The notes beneath the pieces were generated by a model. It saw only the letters and a program-made list of their open reading frames with translations, did no database searches and had not been told where the DNA came from. Shown here one piece after another: positions 1-8,087 of a stretch of 19,952 bases of DNA (positions within the stretch are counted from its first letter, which is position 1; each line of letters starts with the position of its first letter). The position numbers and the translations under genes were made by a program. This DNA is from an uncultured Eubacteriales bacterium (GTDB lineage: Bacteria > Bacillota > Clostridia > UMGS1883 > UMGS1540): the NCBI GenBank assembly GCA_900552775.1, contig USAP01000009.1, positions 1-19,952 of the forward strand, in the 5' to 3' direction.

Positions 1-56
1 GCCGAAAGACTCAAAAGCATGCACACCGCCAGGAAAATGCCGGTTAGTTTTTTCAT
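1..56 (-). CDS. Partial secreted protein, N-terminal signal peptide only
   Basis: The reverse strand has an ATG at 56-54 preceded at 8 bases by AAGGAG (65-70), with the stop codon of the upstream lyase lying inside that spacer. The 18 complete codons read MKKLTGIFLAVCMLLSLS, a lysine-rich start followed by a hydrophobic core, which is a classic Sec signal peptide. The gene continues beyond the left edge, so its function cannot be told. Its position directly behind two secreted polysaccharide lyases suggests a third exported protein of the same operon, for example another lyase, hydrolase or solute-binding lipoprotein; that is inference only. Confidence 0.8.
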   Translation of the reverse strand, partial: MKKLTGIFLAVCMLLSLS

Positions 57-61
57 CAAAG

Positions 62-2455
62 TCACTCCTTATACTCTAAAAATTTTTTTAATTTCGGTTC
101 ATTGCCTTCTTTTGTCCAAATCATTACAACAAGCTTATATCTTTGCGCGTCATCGGGAACCTCAACCACGCCTTCCTCCGTTCCGGCAATGCTTAAATCA
201 AGTGTTTTTGTTTTTATGCTCACTATTCTTTCGGTTTCCCTGTCTATAAGCGCCGTGTAAATTACTCCTTCTGTATTTCTCTCCTTTTTGCGGTACCGCA
301 GGGCATATACCGATGAAGCTCCGTTTTTTGTTACGGTCACCTCGACCGTACCCGGAAACACTTCGGGCTTTGTGATTTTTATGCTTCCTTCGCCCGACGC
401 GCTCACGCTGTGATATGAATCGGCTTCGATTTCATAAATATGCCTGTCCGGCGAAAAACCATCAAGCGCCAAGCCGTTTAATTTGATTTGCGAAAGCTTC
501 GGTTTTTCGGTGAAATCCGCGTTTTGTGAAACGCTCCACTCCGACAGAGGAACATAAACGGGCGCCGCCAACTCATGTAGGTATCTTTCCGGTGTAAACG
601 CAACGCATATTTCCGTGTCCTTTACGTTTTCGAGATGCATTGCAAGCTTTCTGTAGCCGGTATTGGGGTTCTGCCCTTCGCAGACGGGCGATGAAGGCAG
701 CGGTGCGGCGTCCATGACTTCAAACGTGCCGCCGCGCACAATTTCGGCTTTCAGCCTGTTGTCTCCCATACTCAGAAGCGCGCTTTTCCCGTCCTCCGAT
801 ATCAGCGCCTGCGCCTCGGTGTGCATAAACCAATAAATTTCATTTTCCTCCGTGCTTTTTATTTCATCTGTGACCACCACTCTCCTTCTGCCGTCCGTAA
901 GCATTATTCCGCGCTTTGCACTTTGTACGTAATCCTCATACGCACAGGTTGTATCGGTTATCGCAAACGCCTCGGAATATCCCGATTCGAACCTGTCTAT
1001 ATACGCATGAGCGTTCTCTGCCTGATCATACATTCTGCCGTCGGGATTAAATACCAGAACGTTGTGTCCCTCCGCTCTGTTTCTGTATTTGTTGAAAAAC
1101 TTTCCCGGAAGGTTATAGTTTTCGTACCCGAGATCGGCGGCAAACCTGTCTCCCATAGAGTCTATGACAAATTCGCCTATGTCAAGATGGCCGTGAGCCG
1201 CCTTGTTGTTTCCCGCATGAAGTCCGCAAAAAAGCATTTCGTCCGTATTCCATGAGCTTCTCATTGTGACGGCGTCGGCGTTGTCATACTTTGCGTCCCG
1301 CCGCATAAACGCCTCGCCGCCGTTCGGATTTCCTTTGAAATAGAACAGCTCGCGGTAATTGGGCTCAATATTTTCTTTTTCCATCATATTATATCTGAAG
1401 CTTTTCAGATACGGCTGCGAAAACCTTTCCGCAAACCAGAAAAACTCTTTTGTATCTATTTTTTTCAGGGGCGATTGTCCCGCGTCGGAAAAATTGAACG
1501 TGTAAACCCCCGTCATTTCAACCGGATACAGCCCTGCCTTTGAGAAGCCCTCTATATCGGAAAGACCGTAATCCGTCCCCGCTGCCGTATTAAGGCTTTC
1601 AATACACTCAACAGCGGTTTCTGTGGCAAGCTGCCAATAGGCAACACCCTCATACCACGCCCCGTCGGGTCCGTATTCCTTAACGCCGCGCGCAAAGCTT
1701 CTTATTCCTTCGCAAAGCACCCTGTTTGTGTATCCGCTCTCGTCCTCATCACATATGGCAAGCGATGCCATAATCGCTCCGCTGCCGCATTCAAGAGTCC
1801 AGTTGTCCGCTTTTCCGAACGCCCACGTATAAACGCGCGATTTACCGTCGTTTCCGACAGCCACGCCGTCATATACATCGCACGTCGGCTTTAAGCCCTT
1901 ATCGCAGAGCGCCTCGCGCATACTCCTTCTCTGTACGGGAGTAAGATAATCGTAAAGCCAGTCATAGCCCAAAGCCATGCCGTTCATAAACTGCCCCGTG
2001 TCAAGAAAATGATAAGGATTCCAGCTGCTCCACGATAAAAGCGCTTCAATCTCTCTCCATGCTCTGTCGGCAAATGAGGTTTCTCCCGTTATTTTATAAA
2101 TAAGTGCGTTTTGCGAAACGATTTTTGCAAACTGCCCCGACTGCACTCTCATTCTTATGCCGTCTGTCGTTCCGTACACAATAGGCTCTCTTTTTGAATA
2201 TCGTATCGTATCCGCTTTTATTTCTCTGAACCAGTTTCCCTTAATGCCGCCCGCATCTATCTCATCACGCAATGCCTCAAAGCCATCCGCGTCTGCAAAA
2301 AGCCTCGGATGACCGTTAGCCGGGTGAAGCCGCTTCACATCCGATACAACCTGCCCGTAGGCAAGCGAATCATATTGCCCCGTATCGGAGGCGCGCGCTG
2401 CCGTGCTTATCATAAGCGCAAGCGGCAATATTAAGCTTAAAATTTTTCTCCGCAA
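62..2455 (-). CDS. Secreted heparinase II/III-family polysaccharide lyase
   Basis: The family cleaves uronic-acid-containing polysaccharides by beta-elimination. The frame opens at a GTG at 2473, but GGAGG at 2464-2468 sits 8 bases before a TTG at 2455, which then begins a textbook signal peptide (RRKILSLILPLAL core, cleavage after ARA). I therefore prefer the TTG start (797 residues). From that start, residues about 45-300 form the alpha/alpha barrel with an N-W pair (N218) and a W-Y-E-G-x-x-Y-W motif (Y268, Y273). Residues about 390-620 form the beta-sandwich with H-G-H-L-D (H421, H423) and R-A-E-G-H-N (H464), matching the Asn/Tyr/His catalytic pattern of this fold. Residues about 655-720 resemble a cadherin-like beta-sandwich, and the last 65 residues a small extracellular beta domain. 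It is a close paralog of the lyase encoded just upstream. Substrate and PL family cannot be assigned by eye. Confidence 0.85.
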   Translation of the reverse strand: MRRKILSLILPLALMISTAARASDTGQYDSLAYGQVVSDVKRLHPANGHPRLFADADGFEALRDEIDAGGIKGNWFREIKADTIRYSKREPIVYGTTDGIRMRVQSGQFAKIVSQNALIYKITGETSFADRAWREIEALLSWSSWNPYHFLDTGQFMNGMALGYDWLYDYLTPVQRRSMREALCDKGLKPTCDVYDGVAVGNDGKSRVYTWAFGKADNWTLECGSGAIMASLAICDEDESGYTNRVLCEGIRSFARGVKEYGPDGAWYEGVAYWQLATETAVECIESLNTAAGTDYGLSDIEGFSKAGLYPVEMTGVYTFNFSDAGQSPLKKIDTKEFFWFAERFSQPYLKSFRYNMMEKENIEPNYRELFYFKGNPNGGEAFMRRDAKYDNADAVTMRSSWNTDEMLFCGLHAGNNKAAHGHLDIGEFVIDSMGDRFAADLGYENYNLPGKFFNKYRNRAEGHNVLVFNPDGRMYDQAENAHAYIDRFESGYSEAFAITDTTCAYEDYVQSAKRGIMLTDGRRRVVVTDEIKSTEENEIYWFMHTEAQALISEDGKSALLSMGDNRLKAEIVRGGTFEVMDAAPLPSSPVCEGQNPNTGYRKLAMHLENVKDTEICVAFTPERYLHELAAPVYVPLSEWSVSQNADFTEKPKLSQIKLNGLALDGFSPDRHIYEIEADSYHSVSASGEGSIKITKPEVFPGTVEVTVTKNGASSVYALRYRKKERNTEGVIYTALIDRETERIVSIKTKTLDLSIAGTEEGVVEVPDDAQRYKLVVMIWTKEGNEPKLKKFLEYKE

Positions 2456-2463
2456 CGCGGACA

Positions 2464-2468
2464 CCTCC
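2464..2468 (-). promoter_or_regulatory. Ribosome binding site favouring a TTG start
   Basis: GGAGG lies on the minus strand exactly 8 bases before TTG at 2455-2453. The earlier in-frame GTG at 2473 overlaps the stop codon of the preceding gene but has no good Shine-Dalgarno sequence, and it would put charged and polar residues in front of the signal peptide. The TTG gives a normal signal peptide and leaves a 14-base gap to the upstream gene. Confidence 0.7.
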
Positions 2469-2469
2469 G

Positions 2470-5400
2470 TCACTCTGACGTGTAAGCCTTAAACTCGGTC
2501 AGGCTGAACCACCCTGTCTTTTGAATCGTGTCGCTTCCGTTGAGCTGAAGCCCCGTGCCCGTAATGCGCACGTATCTTGTCTTTGCTCCGCCGATATAGA
2601 AGTTTTCAAGCTCTGCGGATTCGCCGCTGCTTACTCCTTCAAATACCTTTGTCCAGCTGCTGCCGTCATTTGACGTTTCAACGCAGAAATGACATTTTCT
2701 CACCGCACCGCCGTAAAAAGCAAGGCTTACGTACTGCAGATCTTTTTCCTCGCCGAAATCAAATGTAATATCGGCAGGCATCTCACATGAATAGCGTGTA
2801 TCAAAGTCATTGTCAAGTGTATTGGAAGGAATATTTGCAGCCTGAGGAACTCTCGATGCACTTACTTCTTTAACGTCAATTTCTACAAAGCCTTTATCGG
2901 CAAGCGATTCGGGGGGTACATTGAATTTTATGCCGTAAACGTTTGTGTAGTAATCGTTTTTAACTTTTATTTCTATAACACCGGGCCACTGTTCGGGATA
3001 ATTTACCGTAACATCGCCGCTTCCTTCAGCTTCAACTTTCGGCATAGGTGAATCTGCTTTCTTTAATGCGTATGAATAGAAGCTCTTATTTTCATCAAAA
3101 CCTTTAAGCTCATCACCGTCAATTTTTATGTTGTAAAGCTTGGGAAGCTCTCCGATTTTTACCTTCGAAGGATCGTCAAGCGTCCATTCCGCCAGAGGCT
3201 TGACCTCGGGATATTTTATTCCGCCCTCCATTTCATATACAAGAGGTGTAAAGCATACGCAAATATCCAGATCCTTAGCGCTTTCAAAATGAATTGCAAG
3301 TTTTCTGTAGTCTTTATTCTCATTCTGACCCACAACCTGCGGAGAAGTCTCGAGCGGCACTGCCGGCATAACCGTGAATCTGCCTTCTTCTGAAAGAAGC
3401 TTTGCTTCCATTTTATTTCCGTTTATGTTAAGTATCGCCGTTTTACCGTCTTCGGACAAGGTAACGTCTGCCTTGGTATTCATAAACCAATAGATCTCGT
3501 TTTCATTATCGCTTCTTACTTCGTCCTGAACTATTACGGACGTTCTGCCGTTTGTCATTTTAATTCCGCGTTTTGCACTGTTTACATAATCTTTGTATGC
3601 GCACGTCATATCGGTTATCGCAAAAGCGCTGACATCATTGCTCTCAAATCTTTCAAAAGTTGCATAAGCATCAAAATTCTGATCATAAAGCCTGTCATCG
3701 GGATTCATAAGCAGCGTATTATGCCCTTCCGCCCTGTTCCTGTATTTATTGAAGAAAGTGCCCGGAAGGTTATAATCTTCATACCCCAAATCGGCAGCAA
3801 ATCTGTCTCCGAACGAATCTATAACAAACTGACCTATATCAAGATGTCCGTGATTTGCGGCATTGTCTCCGGCGTGCATTGCGGCAAAAAGCATGCTGTC
3901 GGTATTCCAGTTATTTCTCATTGAAACGGTTTCGGCAATTCTGTAATAAAAATCGCGTTTCATATCCGTTTCTCCGGCAACAGGTTCGCCCTTGCAATAG
4001 AAAAATTCTCTGAAATCGGGTTCTATGTTATCTCTTACCATGCGTTCATAACGCAGGTTGGCAAGAGCTCTGTCTCCGAGCTTATCGGAAAAATAGAAAA
4101 GTTCTTTTGTATCAAGCTGAGCGCTTGTAAGCTCGCCGGCATCGGAGAAGTTAAATGTATATACGCCCATCATGGCATAAGGATAGTATCCTGTTTCGGC
4201 AACGCCGGGAGAGTTTAAGAATCCATAAGTTTTACCCGTTGATGCTTCAAGTGACGTAAGCGCCTCAACCAAGGTCTCTGTTGAAAGCTGCCAATATGAA
4301 ACGCCTTCATACCACGGTCCGTCAGGCGCATAGGCAAGTGCACCCATTTCCATACTCTTCATGGCATTTGTCATAACGTCAAGCGATACATCCCGTTCCT
4401 CATCGCAAATTGCAAGAGAAGCCATCATAGCGCCGCTGCCGCACTCAAGCGTCCAGTTGTCGGGCGTTTTCCATGCCCACTCATAATCCTTAACGCCTAC
4501 GCCTCTGTATATGTCAAGTATCGGTGTAAGACCGTTTTCAACAACCTCCTCACGCAGCTTTTCTCTCTGCTCGGCGGTCAGCCAGTCGTAAAGCCAGTCA
4601 TAGCCTATCGCAAAGCCGTTCATCATTTGACCTGTATCAAGAAAATGTGTCGGGTTCCAATCCTTCCAGTCAAACGTAGCTTCCATTTCTGTCCAGGCGC
4701 GTTCGGCATAACGTGTTTCACCCGTAAGCTTATACATAAAGCTGCAAAGCCCGACTATGGTGGCAATCTGAGCGCCCTGCTGTCTCATTCTGATTCCATC
4801 CGTAACGCCGTATTTTACCGGGGTTTTCTTCATCTGCGCTTCGGTTTCCGCTTTAATCTTGTCATACCACTGCTTTTTGACGCCGCCTGCGGCAATTTCG
4901 TTCTTTATCCTTATAAAATCGTCCTCAGTGCCGTAAATTCTCGGATGGCCGTTACCGGGATGCTTTGCCTCAACGGCCGCAAGAATCTGCTCGCCCGTGG
5001 GTCTGTCAAAATTCATCAAACCTATTATTGATTTTAAAAGAGCCTCATCTTCTCCCCACGTGTAATTTACTTCCGTGTTTGAAAAAATTATAAGTCCCGT
5101 GCTGTCAGTAAACAGTTTTTTCTCAAAAGCCTTCGCTGCAAACGATGCCGGAACAAAAAGTCTGCCTCCTCGTATTTGCGGTGCATGTGAAATTTCTTCG
5201 GTTTTTCCGTTACACACAACACTTTTGTCTCCCGCGGACAATATGTACTCGCTTCCCGAGGCAATAAGGCTTGTTTTTGAGGTTTCCGAATTCCATGAAA
5301 CGGTTCCTCCAAAGTTGTCTGATGTAAATCTCAGCGGTACAAAAAATTCACCGTCTTTTTCAAAAGGGGAAACACTTTTATCGGAAGCGTCAATTTCTCC

Positions 5401-6213
5401 GACTTTTCCTTTTACTATAGCTCTCGGTGCTCCGGCAAAAAAACCGACTTTTGAGCCCATTACCATACTGACAATCTCATCACTTACCGAGTTTCCCGAA
5501 ACGGATATATTCCAGTCGGTTTCGTTCATCTGCACGGGAGACAGCGGCTCGCTTCCCTCATAAACTTTCATATCGCTTATGTAAAATTCGGTTTTGCAAT
5601 TTTTCTGTATTCCCGTTACATGTATGCGAAACTGAGTCATGTCCGTAAGCATATTCTCCAACGAGATATCCGCGGCTCTCAGTTTGTAATTTACAAAAAT
5701 CGAATATGTCTTCTTATCAAAATCCATAGCTATTGAAATTGTTGAAAACTTTCCCTCCGGAAGCTGATAACCTATAGACGCAGTGTTTATATCAAGAATA
5801 TTACCTTCAGTATCTATCCTGATAAGACCTTGTGACGTTCCGGCAGAATCATACACATAGAAAATTTTGCTTGATCCTGCATTGAAATCCGGTCTTACGG
5901 TAGCTTGCCAGACAACTTTTCCGCTCATAGCATTGTCAAACTTTTTGTGCATTAAACAGTCGTTTGAAGTTTTAATCTGAAACAATACACTCTTGTCAGA
6001 AGCCCTCGGCACCTCAACAACACCCATAAAATTACCCTTGTCGTTATAACTTGTTATGCTTGACGAGCCGGGCATGAATCCGTTGTCCACCGCATCAAAT
6101 GTCTCGCCGTAATACCACTTGGGCTGTGATGCGGCAACAATGTTTTTAGGAAACACCGACAATGCCAGCGAGGCCGCCAATGCAACTGTGAAAAATCTTT
6201 TTATAAGTTTCAT
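2470..6213 (-). CDS. Large modular secreted heparinase II/III-family lyase
   Basis: A 1247-residue exported protein. Residues 1-28 are a signal peptide (Lys-rich, hydrophobic, ending VAA). Residues about 33-220 look like a concanavalin/LamG-type beta-sandwich. About 260-380 resembles the copper amine oxidase N-terminal-like repeat common in Clostridia surface proteins (two FVP-L/A-F motifs); no oxidase domain follows. About 415-660 is the alpha/alpha lyase barrel (N586; W-Y-E-G with Y635 and Y640) and about 760-990 the heparinase C-terminal beta domain (H788, H790, D792; H831). About 1020-1100 is an Ig/cadherin-like module, and 1105-1247 a discoidin/F5-8 type C (CBM32-like) domain ending at the C-terminus. 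No LPXTG or SLH anchor is seen. It is the first gene of the operon; the predicted promoter is at 6292-6320. The lyase core is clearly paralogous to the next gene. The substrate is probably an acidic polysaccharide but is not determinable here. Confidence 0.88.
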   Translation of the reverse strand: MKLIKRFFTVALAASLALSVFPKNIVAASQPKWYYGETFDAVDNGFMPGSSSITSYNDKGNFMGVVEVPRASDKSVLFQIKTSNDCLMHKKFDNAMSGKVVWQATVRPDFNAGSSKIFYVYDSAGTSQGLIRIDTEGNILDINTASIGYQLPEGKFSTISIAMDFDKKTYSIFVNYKLRAADISLENMLTDMTQFRIHVTGIQKNCKTEFYISDMKVYEGSEPLSPVQMNETDWNISVSGNSVSDEIVSMVMGSKVGFFAGAPRAIVKGKVGEIDASDKSVSPFEKDGEFFVPLRFTSDNFGGTVSWNSETSKTSLIASGSEYILSAGDKSVVCNGKTEEISHAPQIRGGRLFVPASFAAKAFEKKLFTDSTGLIIFSNTEVNYTWGEDEALLKSIIGLMNFDRPTGEQILAAVEAKHPGNGHPRIYGTEDDFIRIKNEIAAGGVKKQWYDKIKAETEAQMKKTPVKYGVTDGIRMRQQGAQIATIVGLCSFMYKLTGETRYAERAWTEMEATFDWKDWNPTHFLDTGQMMNGFAIGYDWLYDWLTAEQREKLREEVVENGLTPILDIYRGVGVKDYEWAWKTPDNWTLECGSGAMMASLAICDEERDVSLDVMTNAMKSMEMGALAYAPDGPWYEGVSYWQLSTETLVEALTSLEASTGKTYGFLNSPGVAETGYYPYAMMGVYTFNFSDAGELTSAQLDTKELFYFSDKLGDRALANLRYERMVRDNIEPDFREFFYCKGEPVAGETDMKRDFYYRIAETVSMRNNWNTDSMLFAAMHAGDNAANHGHLDIGQFVIDSFGDRFAADLGYEDYNLPGTFFNKYRNRAEGHNTLLMNPDDRLYDQNFDAYATFERFESNDVSAFAITDMTCAYKDYVNSAKRGIKMTNGRTSVIVQDEVRSDNENEIYWFMNTKADVTLSEDGKTAILNINGNKMEAKLLSEEGRFTVMPAVPLETSPQVVGQNENKDYRKLAIHFESAKDLDICVCFTPLVYEMEGGIKYPEVKPLAEWTLDDPSKVKIGELPKLYNIKIDGDELKGFDENKSFYSYALKKADSPMPKVEAEGSGDVTVNYPEQWPGVIEIKVKNDYYTNVYGIKFNVPPESLADKGFVEIDVKEVSASRVPQAANIPSNTLDNDFDTRYSCEMPADITFDFGEEKDLQYVSLAFYGGAVRKCHFCVETSNDGSSWTKVFEGVSSGESAELENFYIGGAKTRYVRITGTGLQLNGSDTIQKTGWFSLTEFKAYTSE

Positions 6214-6250
6214 ACTCTTTACATATCCTTTCTTTCAGATATTTGACACA

Positions 6251-6273
6251 GTAACTAATTTTTTATCTGTTAC
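6251..6273. repeat. Imperfect inverted repeat in the lyase leader
   Basis: Arms GTAAC (6251-6255) and GTTAC (6269-6273) are separated by a 13-base AT-rich core. It lies downstream of the predicted -10 box and so inside the 5' leader of the lyase transcript. Its plus-strand left half, AGTAACTAA followed by a TTTTTTAT run, resembles the left half of the repeat at 6328-6357. It may be an operator half of a pair; function is not known. Confidence 0.4.
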
Positions 6274-6291
6274 ATTTATAATCTTGATACA

Positions 6292-6320
6292 ATTTTACAA
6301 TACTTTTTTTGAAAAATCAA
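6292..6320 (-). promoter_or_regulatory. Predicted sigma-A promoter of the lyase operon
   Basis: On the minus strand TTGATT (6320-6315) and TAAAAT (6297-6292) are 17 bases apart. Transcription would start near 6285, about 70 bases before the lyase ATG at 6213. The promoter follows the pyruvate kinase terminator, so the lyase operon probably has its own control. Confidence 0.6.
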
Positions 6321-6327
6321 TGAGCTG

Positions 6328-6357
6328 AAGTGACTAAAAAAATTTTTTATGTCACTT
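6328..6357. repeat. Inverted repeat upstream of the lyase promoter
   Basis: Arms AAGTGAC (6328-6334) and GTCACTT (6351-6357) are perfect complements. The centre continues as A6/T6 after two mismatched positions, so the whole 30-bp element is nearly self-complementary. It ends about 8 bp before the predicted -35 box, a place typical of an activator site or an upstream operator. No T-run follows on either strand, so it is not a terminator. Confidence 0.55.
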
Positions 6358-6402
6358 TTGCTCAAAAAAATCCATATACCTTATCTAAAATCTTGTTATA
6401 TT

Positions 6403-6444
6403 AAAAAAAAGATACAAAAACACTAACTGTATTTTTGCATCTTT
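6403..6444 (-). terminator. Rho-independent terminator of pyruvate kinase
   Basis: On the minus strand, arms 6444-6429 and 6423-6408 form a 16-bp stem (with two G-T pairs) around a 5-base loop, followed by a run of eight T that overlaps the AT-rich base of the stem. It starts 35 bases after the pyk stop codon and separates it from the lyase operon. Confidence 0.85.
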
Positions 6445-6478
6445 AGTAATAATAGTTTTAAGTTATACCCAAATAATG

Positions 6479-7891
6479 TCAGATTTTCTCAACTTTTATA
6501 ACGTTCGTGGTACCCGACACACCGTTTGTCATACCGCCCGTCATAACAATACTATCTCCCGGATTTAAGACAAGTGCTTCCTTTGCAACTCGTGAAGCAT
6601 GATAGAAGAGAACATCGGTTGAATTAAACTTCTCACTCATAACAGGTATCACTCCCCATGAAAGCGCAAGTTTATACCACACACGCTTATCGGTTGTCAT
6701 ACCTATAATATCAATCGGTGCGCGGAATCTTGACACCATGCGAACCGTCATTCCCGAAACCGAGCTTACAACTATGGCTTTTGCCCCTATTTCTATTGCC
6801 ATGCCGCAAGTTGCATGCGACAAGGCGTCAACAGTATTTCTTATTTCAAAGTCACTGTTTTTAAAACGTTTTTCGTAATGTATATGTTTTTCCGTTTCTT
6901 CAACTATTTCCGCCATGGTCTTAACAGTCTCCGCAGGGTATTTTCCGGCAGCCGATTCGCCGGAAAGCATAACGGCGCTCGTCTCGTCATATACGGCGTT
7001 TGCCACATCGGATATTTCGGCTCTTGTCGGGCGCGGATTGTGTATCATGGACTCAAGCATCTCTGTTGCAGTTATAACCCTTTTCCCCATGAGTCTGCAT
7101 TTTGTTATCAAATATTTCTGAACCGCCGGCAGCTCCGTAAAAGGAATTTCAACGCCCAAATCACCTCTGCCTATCATAATTCCGTCGCACTCGGAACCGA
7201 TTTCTTCTATATTTTCTATACCGGTGCGGTTTTCTATTTTGGCAATGATTCCGATATCTTCTCCGCCGTTTGCTTTTAAAAATGCTTTCAAATCAAGAAT
7301 ATCCTGTTTTCTTGAAACAAACGATGCCGCAATATAGTCAACGTTGTTTTTTATTCCGAAAAGCAAATCTTCCTTATCCTGCTCGCTCAGATAAACCTGA
7401 TTCAAAACTTTTCCCGGAAAGCTCATGCTTTTTCTGTCTGACAACTCGCCGCCGACAATGGTTTTGCAATATATGCGCTTTCCTTCAATTTTCTCCGCTT
7501 TAAAAACAACAAGTCCGTTATTTACTAAAATTTCATCACCGGGTTTTATATCGTTTACAAGACCCGGATAGCTTACAGAAACCTGAGTTTCGTCTCCCTC
7601 AACGTCATCGGTTGTGAATACAAACGGCGCTTCGTCTTCAATTTTCACTTTTCCGTTTTTAAATGTGCGTATTCTGTACTCGGGACCTTTTGTATCAAGC
7701 ATAACAGCCACCGGAAGATTAAGTTTTTCTCTGACATGTTTAATAAGATTAAGTTTTTTAAGATGTTCTTCGTGTGAACCGTGCGAAAAATTCAGTCTTG
7801 CAACGTTCATTCCGTTTTTACACATCTGCGTCAGAACTTCTTCACTGCTGCTTGCAGGTCCTATTGTGCAAATTATTTTGGTTTTTCTCAT
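6479..7891 (-). CDS. pyk: Pyruvate kinase
   Basis: Transfers phosphate from phosphoenolpyruvate to ADP in the last step of glycolysis; cytoplasmic. The 470 residues have the usual length without the extra C-terminal PEP-utilising domain seen in Bacillus. Visible signatures are K-T-K-I-I-C-T-I-G-P at the N-terminus, A-R-L-N-F-S-H-G (31-38), K-G-P-E (68-71), the catalytic I-A-K-I-E-N (216-221), G-R-G-D-L-G-V-E-I (241-249) and M-L-S-G-E-S-A-A-G-K (308-317). Several positions differ from the best known enzymes: ILVNNG instead of VDDG at 121-126, a Gly before R-G-D and ATEML instead of ATQML. I recall part of this pattern from Clostridia enzymes. AAGGAAG is 8 bases before the ATG. The gene diverges from alaS and has its own promoter and terminator, so it is monocistronic. 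Confidence 0.96.
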   Translation of the reverse strand: MRKTKIICTIGPASSSEEVLTQMCKNGMNVARLNFSHGSHEEHLKKLNLIKHVREKLNLPVAVMLDTKGPEYRIRTFKNGKVKIEDEAPFVFTTDDVEGDETQVSVSYPGLVNDIKPGDEILVNNGLVVFKAEKIEGKRIYCKTIVGGELSDRKSMSFPGKVLNQVYLSEQDKEDLLFGIKNNVDYIAASFVSRKQDILDLKAFLKANGGEDIGIIAKIENRTGIENIEEIGSECDGIMIGRGDLGVEIPFTELPAVQKYLITKCRLMGKRVITATEMLESMIHNPRPTRAEISDVANAVYDETSAVMLSGESAAGKYPAETVKTMAEIVEETEKHIHYEKRFKNSDFEIRNTVDALSHATCGMAIEIGAKAIVVSSVSGMTVRMVSRFRAPIDIIGMTTDKRVWYKLALSWGVIPVMSEKFNSTDVLFYHASRVAKEALVLNPGDSIVMTGGMTNGVSGTTNVIKVEKI

Positions 7892-7927
7892 GCTTTCATC
7901 TTCCTTACCATTTTTTTCAACTCTTAT

Positions 7928-7956
7928 ATTTTACCATAAATTTCCCGATATATCAA
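7928..7956 (-). promoter_or_regulatory. Promoter of pyruvate kinase
   Basis: TTGATA (7956-7951) and TAAAAT (7933-7928) on the minus strand are separated by 17 bases. Predicted transcription starts about 30 bases before the pyk ATG at 7891, just enough for its AAGGAAG ribosome binding site. Confidence 0.75.
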
Positions 7957-8016
7957 TAAAAAAAGTAAATCTTTGCAATTTCTTAACTTTTATTTTCTAA
8001 AAATGCATTTAAATTG

Positions 8017-8045
8017 TTGACTTTGCCGTTCAAAAAATGTATAAT
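8017..8045 (+). promoter_or_regulatory. Strong sigma-A promoter of alaS
   Basis: TTGACT (8017-8022) and a perfect TATAAT (8040-8045) are 17 bases apart, close to the full consensus. The start would be near 8052, leaving a leader of only about 36 bases with AAAGGAG at 8073-8079. That leader is too short for a T-box. Confidence 0.88.
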
Positions 8046-8087
8046 ATATTAAATGTGTACAGAAAGTTATTAAAAGGAGTTTTATAA

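Noticed and set aside
821..1255. Open frame on the plus strand antisense to the short lyase, with a similar one at 3721-3924 antisense to the long lyase
   Set aside because: The two translated frames resemble each other, but they sit opposite the same conserved lyase motif region, so the similarity is explained by the paralogy of the lyases. Neither has a ribosome binding site or signs of a real protein.
5075..5563. Plus-strand 162-residue open frame opposite the copper-amine-oxidase-like module
   Set aside because: Serine- and proline-rich composition comes from reading the reverse of a real gene; there is no ribosome binding site or recognisable motif.
6328..6357. Inverted repeat considered as a terminator
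   Set aside because: No T-run follows on either strand beyond the stem, and a much better terminator for pyk lies at 6403-6444. An operator is more likely.
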